64,000 nt of DNA from NCBI RefSeq assembly GCF_022682495.2, contig NC_071394.1, positions 25,206,470-25,270,469 on the forward strand, read 5' to 3'. The first letter of the stretch is position 1; each line of letters starts with the position of its first letter. Shown here piece after piece: positions 34,433 through 44,745 of this stretch. Origin of the DNA: Desmodus rotundus. Taxonomy: Eukaryota; Chordata; Mammalia; Chiroptera; Phyllostomidae. The translations under genes were made by a program, and so were the position numbers. The notes under the pieces are model-generated. The model ran no database searches. It was not told the origin of the DNA and saw only the letters and a program-made list of their open reading frames with translations.

Positions 34433-35539
34433 TGCCTAGAGAAAGTCTGGAAGAAAACACAGCAAAGCATGACAGTTCATTCTGTGTGGTAACATCATCC
34501 GTTGTTTCTTTATATGAAATAGACATGTGAATTTTGTCTAATTAAAAAATCCTTAAATTTTAAAAATAAGCAAAAACAAAGTATAACAGTGATGGCATCC
34601 TCTCTGTTTTCTTGGAGAGTCTTTTAAGTTCTTTACTTAAAATTCCACCTACAAGACCCTGGGAAAGGAAATCTGATGGAAGTATTGGACTGCAGGTGTG
34701 TTTGTGCAGTGGCCGAGCTATTGGTTTTACAGTCTAAGAGTTGTGGGTTGAAATCTCGGCCGTGAGGTTTCCCAGCCGAGACACGTGTCAGACAGGTCAG
34801 CAATGACCCTGCCTCACTCACCCACTTGTGGAAAGGTCAAGGGGCATTGAGGGGCAAACACACATATACAGGTGTTTGATACTAGGTAATCTGTGGTTAG
34901 CAAGGGGCTGTCATCCTCGGAATATAATGCAGAATCTGTTAAGTATCAAAACTGACACTTTTTTGGCTGGGAATAGAGATTGTAAATAATTTACTAATGA
35001 GAGGTAAACATCCGTTCCCATGAAGAGATTTGAGGAATGGAAAAGGTCAGTCTGCTCTTGAGCATCTAGCTGAGGTTTGACGTATTGATTATTTGTAGTT
35101 CAGTCTGTGCACGTTACCTGAGACAGGCAATCACCGTAAGCCCTGACCCACAGCTTCGTGTGAAGTCACGCCCTTGGGTCCCTTTCTTCTGTCCTGGGGT
35201 CTGGCTGGTTCCCACCCTACCCACAACCATCTCCTGTGCTCTAATGGTGGCTCTTAAGCTTTTGTGCTCCTCACCCTACTTCCTCTGCTTCCTCCGCCAC
35301 CGGGCTGCTGAACCTGCTGTCTCGGAGGCCACCGGTGACATTCTTATTGCCAAATCCAGGGTTCAGCTTCATCTTCCTGTACCTTGGTCTATTAATCATC
35401 ACTTTCTCCATGGCTCCAGGAGCCTTTCTTTTGGTCTGTAAACACGCTCCAATCCCTGGGAGCCTGACACTATAATATAAATGTAATAACCTCAGCCTCA
35501 CGTCATTCCATGTCGTTGGCTCAGGTCCTACCAAATCCT
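34430..35539. other. Mostly unassigned; one tRNA-like patch
   Basis: At 34705-34767 the text 'gcagtggccgagctattgg' followed by 'gtgggttgaaatctcggcc' resembles tRNA A and B boxes, but pairing of the stems is poor. The rest shows no gene. Confidence 0.4.
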
Positions 35540-36135
35540 GAAATACTGCTTTGTAAAGGTCACCAATGACCTATCACTTGTTGGTGGCCCTCTGTTGCAT
35601 TTGATCTTCTTGGTTACTTCCTCCTTCCAGAAACTCTCCATTCCCTCACTTGCTGCCACTTCCCGCTGCACATGTCATCATGACCTCGTTAAAATGAGGG
35701 GACACATACACACCTGGGGTTTGTTCTTAGCCTCAAGTCTTTGCTCTTGCTGAAACCGTGCCACCACCCAACGTCAGCACAAGGCCCCTCCTCACTCTAG
35801 TCCTCACACGCGACATCCAACCTTGACTTGTTGTCCTCCAGAGCCTCCTCTTCCCCAGGTTAACTTCCACTTACACTGTAAGACACCCCTTAGGCCCCAC
35901 TTCCCCAAGAATCCCCCCTTAGCACCCTTCTCCCACCACAGCTGGGCTGGGTGCCCCTTCCTGGTGGTTACATAACACTCACGTATGTACTTCTCACACT
36001 GTGTTCTAATTATGTCTCCCCAAAATGACCATGAGCTCCCTGATATAACTTTTAGAGCCATTTCTTATTCTTCTGAGTTTCTAGCACTTGATGCAGTGCT
36101 AGATACATAGTAGGAACTCAATAAATGTTTACAAA
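35540..36135 (+). mobile_element. L2 (RT segment to 3' end)
   Basis: 'gtcaccaatgacctatcact' is the L2 reverse-transcriptase segment. The 3' part has 'gaccatgagctccctgatat', 'gcagtgctagatacatagta' and 'ggaactcaataaatgtttac'. No frame is open across it. Confidence 0.8.
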
Positions 36136-36401
36136 ATTAAATAATCAATAAACTAATATCAATACCTGTCTATATCCCCTGAGTCTCAAGTAGCAGGGTA
36201 CAGGGCAAATAAATTCACAGGGAGTCAAGGGGTTGGAAAGAAATCAGAAGCAAGGGGGAAAAAAGCTTGAGGTTTGACAATGGGTGTGTGATAAGGAAGT
36301 TGGGGGAGACAGGCAGAGTCTGGCGGGAGTCAGAGGGCAGTCAGGAAAAGGGACTCTTAAGGTGGAGGGGCAGCGCCCTTGCGGGGGCTGACTTCACCTT
36401 C
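36136..36401. other. Unassigned stretch
   Basis: Purine-rich unique DNA leading to the hAT MITE. Confidence 0.4.
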
Positions 36402-36409
36402 CTCTAAGC

Positions 36410-36623
36410 CACAGGTGGCAAACACAAGGCCTGCGGGCTAAATCTGGCCCTCCACCTTGTTTTATCCAGCCCAGCACCTTGTTTCTACCCTGTGGCAGCA
36501 CCAAGCTCTCCTTTAACTGCTAAGGAGTAGTTACTTTTATACAGTCCTAAAACTACATTTGGCCCTTTGAAGGCAACTGCAAGGCTGATGTGGTCCCCGG
36601 TGTATATGAGTTTGACACCCTTG
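36410..36623. mobile_element. hAT-type MITE with 8-bp duplications
   Basis: A complete 214-bp non-autonomous DNA transposon. Ends are inverted: left 'cacaggtggcaaacac', right (reverse complement) 'caagggtgtcaaactc'. Perfect 8-bp duplications 'ctctaagc' at 36402-36409 and 36624-36631 identify the hAT superfamily. The interior includes 'ctgcgggctaaatctggccc' and 'cctaaaactacatttggccc'. No coding capacity, so it depended on a transposase in trans. Confidence 0.88.
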
Positions 36624-36631
36624 CTCTAAGC

Positions 36632-37089
36632 TCTTCTTTCTTAGGCTTTCTCACAACATCGCCAGCTAAAAGAAATACGGAAGAAATGTAAAGGAAAGTA
36701 TACTATTCACTTTCCTTCTTGCTTCTTTCTAAAAGAACACAGTTACAATCACATTGCCAGAACACTTCCAGATACATGCTATTTGTCTATATGCTAGAAA
36801 AATTCAGAAAGAAAAAAGTTGTTTCCAAAAACTGAGAAGAAGTTTGGAACATCCTCTTCAGGATGCCGTTGGTAACCATGGCCACAGTTTATCACCTGCT
36901 TGTGGGCATCTCCTTTGTAAGCCAGCTATTACAGCATGAATAGCGGCACCCAAGAATTCTGAGAGTCTTTGACTCTCAAGTTAGGAATTATGAAGAGAGG
37001 TATAACATTCCTAGATCCAGTCATCAAATAACGAGAGGCACTGTGCATTAGTACTAACAATTAAGTTTTTAAAAAACAGAATATGCATA
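36632..37089. other. Unassigned stretch
   Basis: AT-rich, no element recognised. Confidence 0.4.
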
Positions 37090-37795
37090 TTTTAAAATAT
37101 AGATAATTCATTCACACAGTTCAAAATTCAAAAGACACAAAAGAGTACAATAAAAATTATTTCTGCTACTCTGTCCTTTCAGAGATCTTCTGGTTGTACA
37201 AAAGAGTATACACATATGTACGTTTTCTACCACTGCCTGCTTTCTGCTGGACCCTACTCTACATCTGATCTTGTACCTTGCTTTTTTCACCAATCTATTT
37301 TATTTTTTTCTCCAATTTTATACAGTGTTCCACATCAGTACATAAAGAAACTTTCTCATTTTATTTGTTACATTATATAGATATACCATGATTTCTTTAG
37401 CCAGTTCCCTACTAACAGATATCAGTCTTGATTCTAATATTTTGATACTCAAACAGTGCTATAGTGAATAACCTTCCTATATATAATTTTGTACAGGCAC
37501 CAGAATATCTGCAGCACAAATTCCTAGGAGTGGATTAGCTGAGCCAAAGTGTATGTTCATCTGGAATTTTTTTAGCTATTGCCAAAGTTCTCTGCAGGGG
37601 GGTGAGAGGGAGTTCTACTATTGACCCTCCCACCAGCTTCATTATATTGCCACCAACAGTGTCAGCTGCCTTTCTAGGTTTTGCCAGTTTGGAAGGTGGT
37701 GAATGGGATTTCAGTGTACTTCTGACATGCATTTTTCTTATTATGAGTATGGTGGTACCTTTAATTTTTGAATCCTCAGGGTTATTCATACTTTC
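37090..37795 (-). mobile_element. Old L1 fragment
   Basis: Reverse L1 3' region: 'acagttcaaaattcaaaaga', 'gtgctatagtgaataacctt', 'cctaggagtggattagctga' and 'accctcccaccagcttcatt'. Confidence 0.85.
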
Positions 37796-37811
37796 AGTAT
37801 AAAATAATAAC

Positions 37812-38280
37812 AGCAATAATAATAACTGACATTTATTGGATGGCTTGCCATCTGCCAAGTATATTAGAGATATCTCATTTAAGACTCTGGCCCTGGCTGG
37901 TGTGGCTCAGTGGATTGAGTGCTGGCCTGCAAACCCGAAGGTTACTGGTTCGATTCCCAGTCAGGGTACATGCCTGGCTTGCGGTCCAGGTCTCCAGTTG
38001 AGCTTATACAAGAGGCAACCACACACTGATGTTTCTCTCCCTCTTCCTCCCTCACTTCCTTCCCCTTTCTCTAAAAATAAATAAAATCTTAAATAAAAAG
38101 ACTCTCACTAGTTCTGGGTTGTAAGTAGGTACTGTTCTTCTCCATCTACAAATGGGGAAACTGAGGCTTGCATAGTGTCAGGAGCTTGCCCAAGGCCTCA
38201 CAGCAGTAAATGGCACAGACAGCGTTTGAACCCAGACTTCTCTGACCACAAAACTCAGGTTCTTAAAAACTAGGCAACTT
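37812..38280 (-). repeat. MIR split by a VES
   Basis: Left part 'aataactgacatttattgga' to 'gatatctcatttaagactct'; right part 'ggtactgttcttctccatct', 'aatggggaaactgaggcttg' and 'gtttgaacccagacttctct'. The VES at 37889-38098 separates them. Confidence 0.85.
37889..38098 (+). mobile_element. VES SINE, plus strand
   Basis: Head 'gccctggctggtgtggctca', B box 'ggttcgattcccagtcaggg' well preserved, body 'ggcaaccacacactgatgtt', tail 'aaataaataaaatctt'. Duplications 'aagactct' at 37881-37888 and 38099-38106. One of the least diverged VES here. Confidence 0.95.
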
Positions 38281-38284
38281 CACC

Positions 38285-38589
38285 TACTACTCAACAACCA
38301 TGCAACAACAATAGAGGCCCTCGGGCATCGACTTTCAGATTTCCTCTCTGAAATTCCAAGGAAGCAGCATGCTGATGTCCTCTCACATTCTCACATCTCT
38401 CTGAGCTTAACATCTTCTTGGGTCCTTGCCTCCTTTTGAGATGTGCTCTACAGGGACCCCACTATCACGTGGACCCAGGGCCCACAGAAACGAGGCGCTG
38501 ACTGCAGGACCCTAGAAATGCAGCCACATGAGAGGAGTGAGTGGGCATCTGAGCAGACACTCATTCTCAAATAGCAACTTCAGGCCTAC
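38285..38589. other. Unassigned stretch
   Basis: No element recognised. Confidence 0.4.
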
Positions 38590-39406
38590 AAGTAAGGAAG
38601 GAGTAAAGTTTATTGAGCAAATATTTATTGAACATCTATTATGTGCCAGGCACCATTCTACGTATTTGGACACAGCAGTGAACAAGACAAACCACGTCCC
38701 TATTCTCATAATATTTAGATTATATTGGTCAATAAGTAAACAAGAAAAATTTTAAATTGATACTAGTGAGTACTCTGCAGAGGGTTAAAACCATGTACTT
38801 TGGTAAGGAGGGGCTACTTTGGATTGGTAAGTTGATGAAGACCTCTCTAAAGGAGGTGCCGCTTATAACGAGAAGTAAATGGCATAAGGAAACCAGCTAA
38901 AGTTCAGGAGGAAAGCATTTCAGGCAGAGGAACAGCCGGAACAAAAGTCCCAAATCAGTGCACCTGGGTGCACCTGTGGAAGGGAAGGGCCCATTTACCT
39001 GGAGTCTGGAGAAAGTGGGAAGGGAGGTGCTGGCAGAAGCTGGAGTGGTAGGTGTGGCCCAATCTCACCCTGGGGCTCTGTGGACCAGGAAAGAGAACTT
39101 GGATTGTACAATGTCCAGTGGAAAGCTCTGGGAAGTTGTAAACTGATGGTGGGGGAGCGGAGGGTGTGTTTGTGTGTGACATAATCTGATTTCATTGCTT
39201 TTTTTTTTAAACAATGACTCTGGCTGCTAGGAGAAGAACAGATTGTAGTGGGGCAAGGCGGTGGATCTGGAGACCGGTTGGAGGCTATTGAGGCGGCCAG
39301 GATGGAGATCATAAAGGCTTCTACCAGAGCAGTGCCTTTCAAGCTTTAGAATCCTCTGAAGGTCCCCATCCCCGGAGTTTCTTATTCTAGAAAGATTTTT
39401 ACATTT

Positions 39407-40717
39407 CATTTTTTAAATAATTTTTCTACTTTCTTTTTTATTACTTATTCTATTAGAGTTGTTGCATTTTTCCCCTTTTCCCCCCTCCACCCAGCCCACC
39501 CCTTTTGTCCACAATCAATCCGCTCTCCATTGTCCATGTCCATGAGTCATTCATACAAGTTCTTTGACTAATCCCAACCCCTTCCTTCCTTCCACCTTTC
39601 CCAACCCCTACCCTTCCCTCCTACAGCTATCAGTCTGTTGCTTGTTTCCATGTCTCTGGTTCTATTTTCCTCATTTTTCTTGTTAGTTTATTTTGTTCAT
39701 TAGATTCCAGTTATAAGAGAGGTCATATGGTATTTGTATTTCACGGAATCGCATGTTTCACTTAGCATAATGCTCTCCAGTTTCATCCATGCTGTCACAA
39801 AAGATAGGAATTTCTTCTTTCTTTCTGCTGTGTAGTATTCCATTGTGTAAATGTACCACAGTTTTTTAATCCACTCCTCTACTGATGGGCACTTAGGCTG
39901 CTTCCAGCACTTGGCTATTGTAAATTGTGCTGCTATGAACATTGGGGTGCACAGGTTGTTTTGGATTGGTGTTTCAGGATTCTTAGGGTATAATCCCAGC
40001 ATGGAATTACTGGGTCAAAAGGCAGTTCTATTACTAGCTTTCTGAGGAGATTCCATACTGTTTTCCACAGTGGCTGCACCAGTCTGCATTCCCACCAATA
40101 GTGCACTAGGGTTCCCTTTTCTCCACATCCTCTCCAACACTTGTTGTTTGTTGGTTTATTAATGATAGCCATCTGACAGGTATGACGTGATATCTCATTG
40201 TGGTTTTAATTTGCATCTCTCTAATGGCTAGTGATGCTGAGCGTCTTTTCATATGTCTATAGGCTCTCCGTATGTCCTCCTTGGAGAAATGTCTGTTCAG
40301 GTCCTTTGCCCATTGTTTAATTGGGTTGTCTTCCTGGTGTTGAGTCATTTGAGTTCTTTGTATATCTTGGGGATTAAACCTTGTCTGATGTATCACTGGC
40401 AAATATGTTCTCCCATACAGGCAGTCCTCTTTTCATTTGATGATGGTTTCTTTAGCCATGCAGAAGCTTTTTAATTTGAGGTAATCCCATTTATTTTTTA
40501 CTTTATTTCCCTTGTCCTAGGAGATGTATAATAAAAATATCGCTATGTGGGATGTCTAAATTTTATTGCCTCTGTTTTCCGCTAGGACTTTTATGGTATC
40601 ATGACTTATACTTAAGTCCTTTATCCATTTTGAGTTTATTCTGGTGTATGGTATAAGTTGGTGGTGGTCTAGTTTCTTTTCTTTGCATGTACCAGTCCAG
40701 TTCTCCCAACACTATTT
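39407..40717 (-). mobile_element. L1 part of a U6-L1 chimera
   Basis: Minus-strand L1 with the ORF2 C-terminus and 3'UTR. Minus frames show '[20 protein letters not shown]' and '[18 protein letters not shown]' (40106-40402), then '[15 protein letters not shown]' (39933-40172) and 'IKKLWYIYTMEYYTAERKK' to the natural ORF2 end (39700-40002). Three frames are needed, so it has frameshifts. Its 5' edge at 40717 joins directly to U6 snRNA sequence; its 3' end lies at 39407. Confidence 0.93.
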
Positions 40718-40822
40718 AAAAAATATGGAACACTTCACGAATGTGCGTGTCATCCTTGTGCAGGGCCATGCTGATCTTCCCTGTATTGTTCCAATTTTAG
40801 TACGTGTTGCTGAAACCAGCAC
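40718..40822 (-). pseudogene. RNU6: U6 snRNA pseudogene fused to L1
   Basis: 105 bp, reverse complement of nearly the whole U6 snRNA: plus 'aatatggaacacttcacgaa' (U6 3' end), 'gcgtgtcatccttgtgcagg', 'gccatgctgatcttccctgt' and 'ttccaattttagtacgtgtt'. Several substitutions versus U6, including in the ACAGAGA region. The U6 5' end abuts a target-site duplication and its 3' end abuts L1, so it arrived as RNA. No U6 promoter elements (PSE, TATA) can be expected upstream. Confidence 0.95.
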
Positions 40823-40889
40823 AGATTTTTGCATTTTAAACAAGCTCCCCAGGTGATGCTGCTGCTGCTGCTCTGTGAGCCACGTTTTT

Positions 40890-41100
40890 CCCCTAAAGAT
40901 TTTATTTATCTTTAGACAGAGGGGAAGGGAGGGAGAAAGAGAGGGAGAGAAACATCAATGTGTGGTTGCCTCTCATGCACCCCCTCCTAGGGACCTTGCC
41001 CAAAACCCAGGTATGTGCCCTGACTGGGAATCAAACGTGCGACCCTTTGGTTTGCAAACTGGTGCTCAATCCACTGAGCCACACCAGCCAGGGCCGCAAA
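40890..41100 (-). mobile_element. VES SINE, minus strand
   Basis: Tail 'cctaaagattttatttatct', body 'catcaatgtgtggttgcctc', B-box region 'gactgggaatcaaacgtgcg', head end 'tgagccacaccagccagggc'. Likely duplications 'ccacgttttt' (40880-40889) and 'ccactttttg' (41101-41110). Confidence 0.93.
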
Positions 41101-41155
41101 CCACTTTTTGAGTAGCACTGGCTAGACTGGAGATGGAGGATGTGGACAGATGTCA

Positions 41156-41262
41156 ATGGAGGGTCCTCCTATAATGCCATATGGTGTGCTTGAGTGTGAT
41201 ACTATTATGCTACAGAATTACATGCTTATGACTTTGTAATAAAATATTTTGCAATAAAAAAA
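41156..41262 (+). pseudogene. Short polyadenylated retrocopy, source unknown
   Basis: 107 bp lying inside L2. It ends with two AATAAA signals (41238-41243 and 41253-41258) and an A run, and is bounded by 'agatgtca' (41148-41155) and 'agatgtta' (41263-41270). This is the layout of a 5'-truncated processed mRNA 3' end. No reading frame; I do not recognise the transcript. Confidence 0.5.
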
Positions 41263-41559
41263 AGATGTTATTTGTGCCAGACCCTGTATTTTGGAAGTGG
41301 AGTCAAGGATTTGCTGATGGATTGCATTTGGGGGACAAGTATAAGAGGAGAATCAAGGATGACTCGGGTTTTGGTTAAGCAGCTGAGGAACAATTACTGG
41401 CATGTGTTGAGACCTGAAATAGAGGGAGGGCCGATGCAGGGGAAGACAATTGGAGCATGTTAAGATTCAGAGGCCTATGAGACATTCACATGGAAATGCC
41501 AGTCACAAGTTGGGATGTGGAAGTGAGAGGTCAGAGCTGGGGAGACCTCAGCATAGAGA

Positions 41560-41993
41560 TGTGGATGAAAAGGGGGCTCTGTGAAAAGTAACCTCACAGG
41601 GTGATCTGATCATAAATTCCTACCTGTGCAGGCCATGGTGGGTAGTCACGCCCCAGGCCTATCACTTTTTCAGTGAAAGGGTTTTAAGCCAGCCCTGTCC
41701 ATTAATCTTGTGCATCTAGGTTAACACACCTTTGAAATACTAGAAGATATACTCCTTAAAGTCATAACCACCCAGGAGAGAGGATATAATCTTTATCCTG
41801 TAATCCAATCCCCGCCTTGCTTTCTCCCATCTTCCTGTGCTATTCCCTGCATTCCCTCCTTAATTTCAAATGCATAAATGAAACTGCAAAACTGTTATCC
41901 TCCAGAACATTTGAGATTTTGTCATTGTAATCAGCTTGGCTCAAATAAACTCATAAAAACTCTCTATAGGTTTAGACGTTTCTTCTATCAGCA
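41560..41993 (+). mobile_element. Solo LTR, family alpha, copy 2
   Basis: 434 bp, TG...CA ends ('tgtggatgaaaagg' ... 'tctatcagca'), exact 4-bp duplications GAGA at 41556-41559 and 41994-41997, and AATAAA at 41944-41949 near the 3' end. Inverted homologue of 11477-11888. Sits in L2. Confidence 0.88.
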
Positions 41994-42302
41994 GAGATAA
42001 GAGTTAAAGTGATGGGACTGGATGAGGTGACCCTTGAAGAGTGTATTTGGGGAAGAGAAGAGCATGGGACAGAGCCCTGGACACCCAACATCTAGAGGTC
42101 AAGAACAGCAGGGGAATCAGTGGGCAGGAGGACAAGCAGGAGACTTAATGCCATTAATGGCAGGAGGAAGGAGGGAATGGTCAGAAAGCACCTGGAAGCA
42201 AGTGCCATGTGAGAGATGCAGAGAGCAGAGGGGGGCACCCTCTTGAAAAGGAAAAGGGAACCAGAGGAAGTTACTGAAGAACTGTGAGAATCTGTAAGTC
42301 TT

Positions 42303-42495
42303 TTTTTTTAAGATTTTATTTATTTTTAGAGAGAGGGGAAAGGAGGAAGAGAGGGAGAGAAACAACATCCAGCGATTGCCTCTCATATGCGCCCCATCCA
42401 AGGAGGAAACCCTGGCATGTGCTCTGACCAAGAACCAGTGACCTCTTACTTTGCAGAAAGATGCCCAACCGACTGAGCCACACTGGTCAGGGCAT
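42303..42495 (-). mobile_element. VES SINE, minus strand
   Basis: 'aagattttatttatttttag', 'gcgattgcctctcatatgcg', head end 'gagccacactggtcagggc'. 16-bp duplications with 2 mismatches at 42287-42302 and 42496-42511 (agaatc-gtaa-tctt). Confidence 0.93.
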
Positions 42496-42511
42496 AGAAT
42501 CGGTAACTCTT

Positions 42512-42949
42512 GTAACTTCAGCTGCTTTCTCCCCACATGGTGATTAACCATCAACTGCAAACAGAAAGGCCTGTGCTTTTCTTTCGGAACTGTGAAGAAG
42601 GTGGAAACCTCAGGTATTTCAGCTCACTCTCCAGCCAGCCTCAAGGCCAGGAGTGGTGGCAGCAATTGCGAAGGGAAAGAAACAGATTGATTTCTGGGAA
42701 CTGGAATTGGAAAGGAGAATACAGTATAGGTAGAAAGCTGCTTGGGATACAGAAATGACCTTAGATGGCTCCTCAGACAGAAAGACTGAACCGTTCTAGA
42801 AACTCATTTTCTTTTACCTAAAAGAAACAACATCGCTACTGTTATCCAACAGCAATTCTTCTCCCAGTGTTTGTGAGCCCTGGCTCCAGGGGCTGTCTCC
42901 TCCCTCATTTGTATTTTTGATGGTTTCCTCCAGCCTGGCTCCTTCCCCT
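42512..42949. other. Unassigned stretch
   Basis: Nothing recognised between a VES and an L2. Confidence 0.4.
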
Positions 42950-43865
42950 CAGACTACAATAACGCCACTCCAACCTAAAAGAAAAGCTCTGATTCTCCAC
43001 CCTTCCTCCCATGCAGCTACTGTTTTCATTGCTTTTGCCCCAAACTTCCTACACCGATGCTCATGCTTCCTCACTTTCTTCTTGTCTGCACCCTCTGGTA
43101 TTTGGCTTCTGTCCCTGCCACTGTCTCCAAAGCCATGGACACCTTCTAAGTATCAAGCTCAGGGCCTGCTCCTCCAGGTCCTCACCTCGGGCAGTCTCTG
43201 TTGTATTTTACACAATGGCTACCCACCCACTCCTTCTGGAAACTTTTGCCTCCTTCTCTCATGGATCTTGCCATCCCACACCAATGCTTTTTCTCTTCTT
43301 CAGTGTTGCCTTAGGAGTCCCTGACCCTCTTGAGTTCCATAACTGGAGGTCTTGTCTCCTCTGTCCTCCTGAACGATCTCATCCGCATTCTTCTACAACC
43401 ACCTGGCTACGAACCAATGACCAATGACTACTTGCACTGGTATTTCGCAGCTGCCTATGTGACATTTCCATGTTCTGCAGTCATGTCAAAAGTGTCCAAA
43501 ATAAATCTAAACCCACAGTTTGCACTTAATAAATGTACACAGATGCTCCTTGATTTATGATTGGATATATACCAACAAACATTGTAAGCTGAAAATACCA
43601 TAAGTTAAAAATGCATTTACTATAACTAACCTGCCACATACCATAGCTTAGCCTACCTTAAACATGCTCAGAGAGCTTATATTAGCCTACAGTTGGGCAC
43701 AGTCATTGGACACAAAGCCAATTTTATAATACAGTGTTGAATATCTCATGTAATTTATAATGCATATTGCTTCAACACCACGGTAAAGAGGAAAAGTTGT
43801 AGGTCAAACCACTGTAAGTCAGGACCGTCTGTATTAAGTAGATGTTTGTTGAATAAACTTTTCTT
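42950..43865 (+). mobile_element. L2 split by a Tigger relic
   Basis: L2-like coding remnants ('gatctcatccgcattcttct', 'gacatttccatgttctgcag', 'aaagtgtccaaaataaatct') and the end 'tttgcacttaataaatg', resuming after 43831 with 'agtagatgtttgttgaataa'. The plus frames of 135-138 codons here are L2 remnants. Confidence 0.6.
43540..43831. mobile_element. Tigger/MER44-like DNA transposon relic
   Basis: 292 bp with inverted ends 'cagatgctccttgattta' and (reverse complement of the right end) 'cagacggtcctgactta'. The interior has 'tagcttagcctaccttaaac' and 'gttgaatatctcatgtaatt', familiar from pogo-type Tigger elements. TA follows the right end; the left TA seems mutated to CA. Confidence 0.75.
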
Positions 43866-44199
43866 CCCAACTCTTGCCTCCTACATGTCAAAGAGAAAGC
43901 AATAAATAATAAAATGTAAGCACCTCGTTCCCTTCTGTCTGGGTGAATGGGATGACCTCACGCCCTCTTCTCTCACTACATCTAATAAGTCACACAGACA
44001 TACCGATTCTATCTCCAAGATGTTTCTGGAACCTATCAACCAATGGTCATTGGTGCTAATTCAACCCCAACAGTAATCCCCAATTCGGGGTGGGTGAAGA
44101 AGGAAACTATTCAGAGCAAACAGCCCAACTGTGATACAGCATGATTGTAGAACAGCAAGGCTGTGAGACAGCGCAGTAGAGTTACAGATCAATCAGGAT

Positions 44200-44745
44200 A
44201 CAGCACAGCTACGAGGTGGCCCTCTCCAGCGGACAGCTCTGCTGGGCTCTGCTCGGGTCCGGTCCAGCCCACTCTGCCTGTGCCGTCCGTGCTGCTCTGC
44301 TGAACCACCTTCCGTGTCTCAGCTCCAGCCTGGGAACACAATCCTTGTTGCTCAGAGGGAAGGGAAAGTGCGCTCCCCAAATCACAGGGTAGCTTACTTA
44401 TTTAGACAGAAGCACCTTCCCCCGGTCCCTGATTGGTCTGTCCTTGTGCAGATGAAGATTCCAAATCCTCACGGTTTGATGGGTACAAGTAGCACTGTCC
44501 TGATTGGTCAGAATGGAGTGGCTCCATCGGTCAGTATAGCTCCAATTGGATGGAAAAAGACTCAGTCCTATTGGTTGAAATATGACTCAGGAACCCCTTT
44601 ATAAGAACTGGCTCAGCTGGTAGGAATGTAGTGCACACAGGCAGTTGAGTGTAGGTGGCAGGCAGCTTAGTGCCGGCTTCTCCCTGAAGCACGGTTTGCC
44701 TGAGTCCCCTGTTTTGAAGAGGTTTCTAGGCTCTCTTTTTAAATT
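44200..44745 (+). promoter_or_regulatory. Promoter-like block, perhaps a solo LTR
   Basis: Four CCAAT boxes in inverted form (ATTGG at 44432, 44503, 44545 and 44570), an AP-1-like TGACTCA at 44583-44589 and a TATA-like tttataa at 44598-44604 occur within 175 bp, in plausible order for plus-strand initiation near 44630. The upstream part is GC-rich. The density suggests the U3 of an LTR rather than a gene promoter, but no TG/CA ends, duplications or homologous copy were found. Confidence 0.4.

Larger units (their letters stand above)
39330..41120. mobile_element. MER5A hosting U6-L1 and a VES
   Basis: Terminal repeats 'cagtgcctttcaagc' (39330) and 'ttttgagtagcactg' (to 41120) are inverted. 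The middle is split at 39406/40823 by the U6-L1 copy and near 40889/41101 by a VES. The rejoined text is MER5A ('tttaaacaagctccccaggt'). Confidence 0.8.
38590..42286 (-). mobile_element. L2, minus strand, multiply interrupted
   Basis: L2 pieces at 38590-39329, 41121-41155, 41270-41559 and 41994-42286 read in order: 'ttgaacatctattatgtgcc', 'atgactctggctgctaggag', 'tggagtcaaggatttgctga' and 'gatgggactggatgaggtga'. Between them lie a MER5A (with a U6-L1 chimera and a VES), a small polyadenylated insert and an LTR. Confidence 0.8.

Noticed and set aside
40718..40822. Functional U6 snRNA gene
   Set aside because: It has substitutions, is fused to L1, and has no U6 promoter context; it is a retrocopy.
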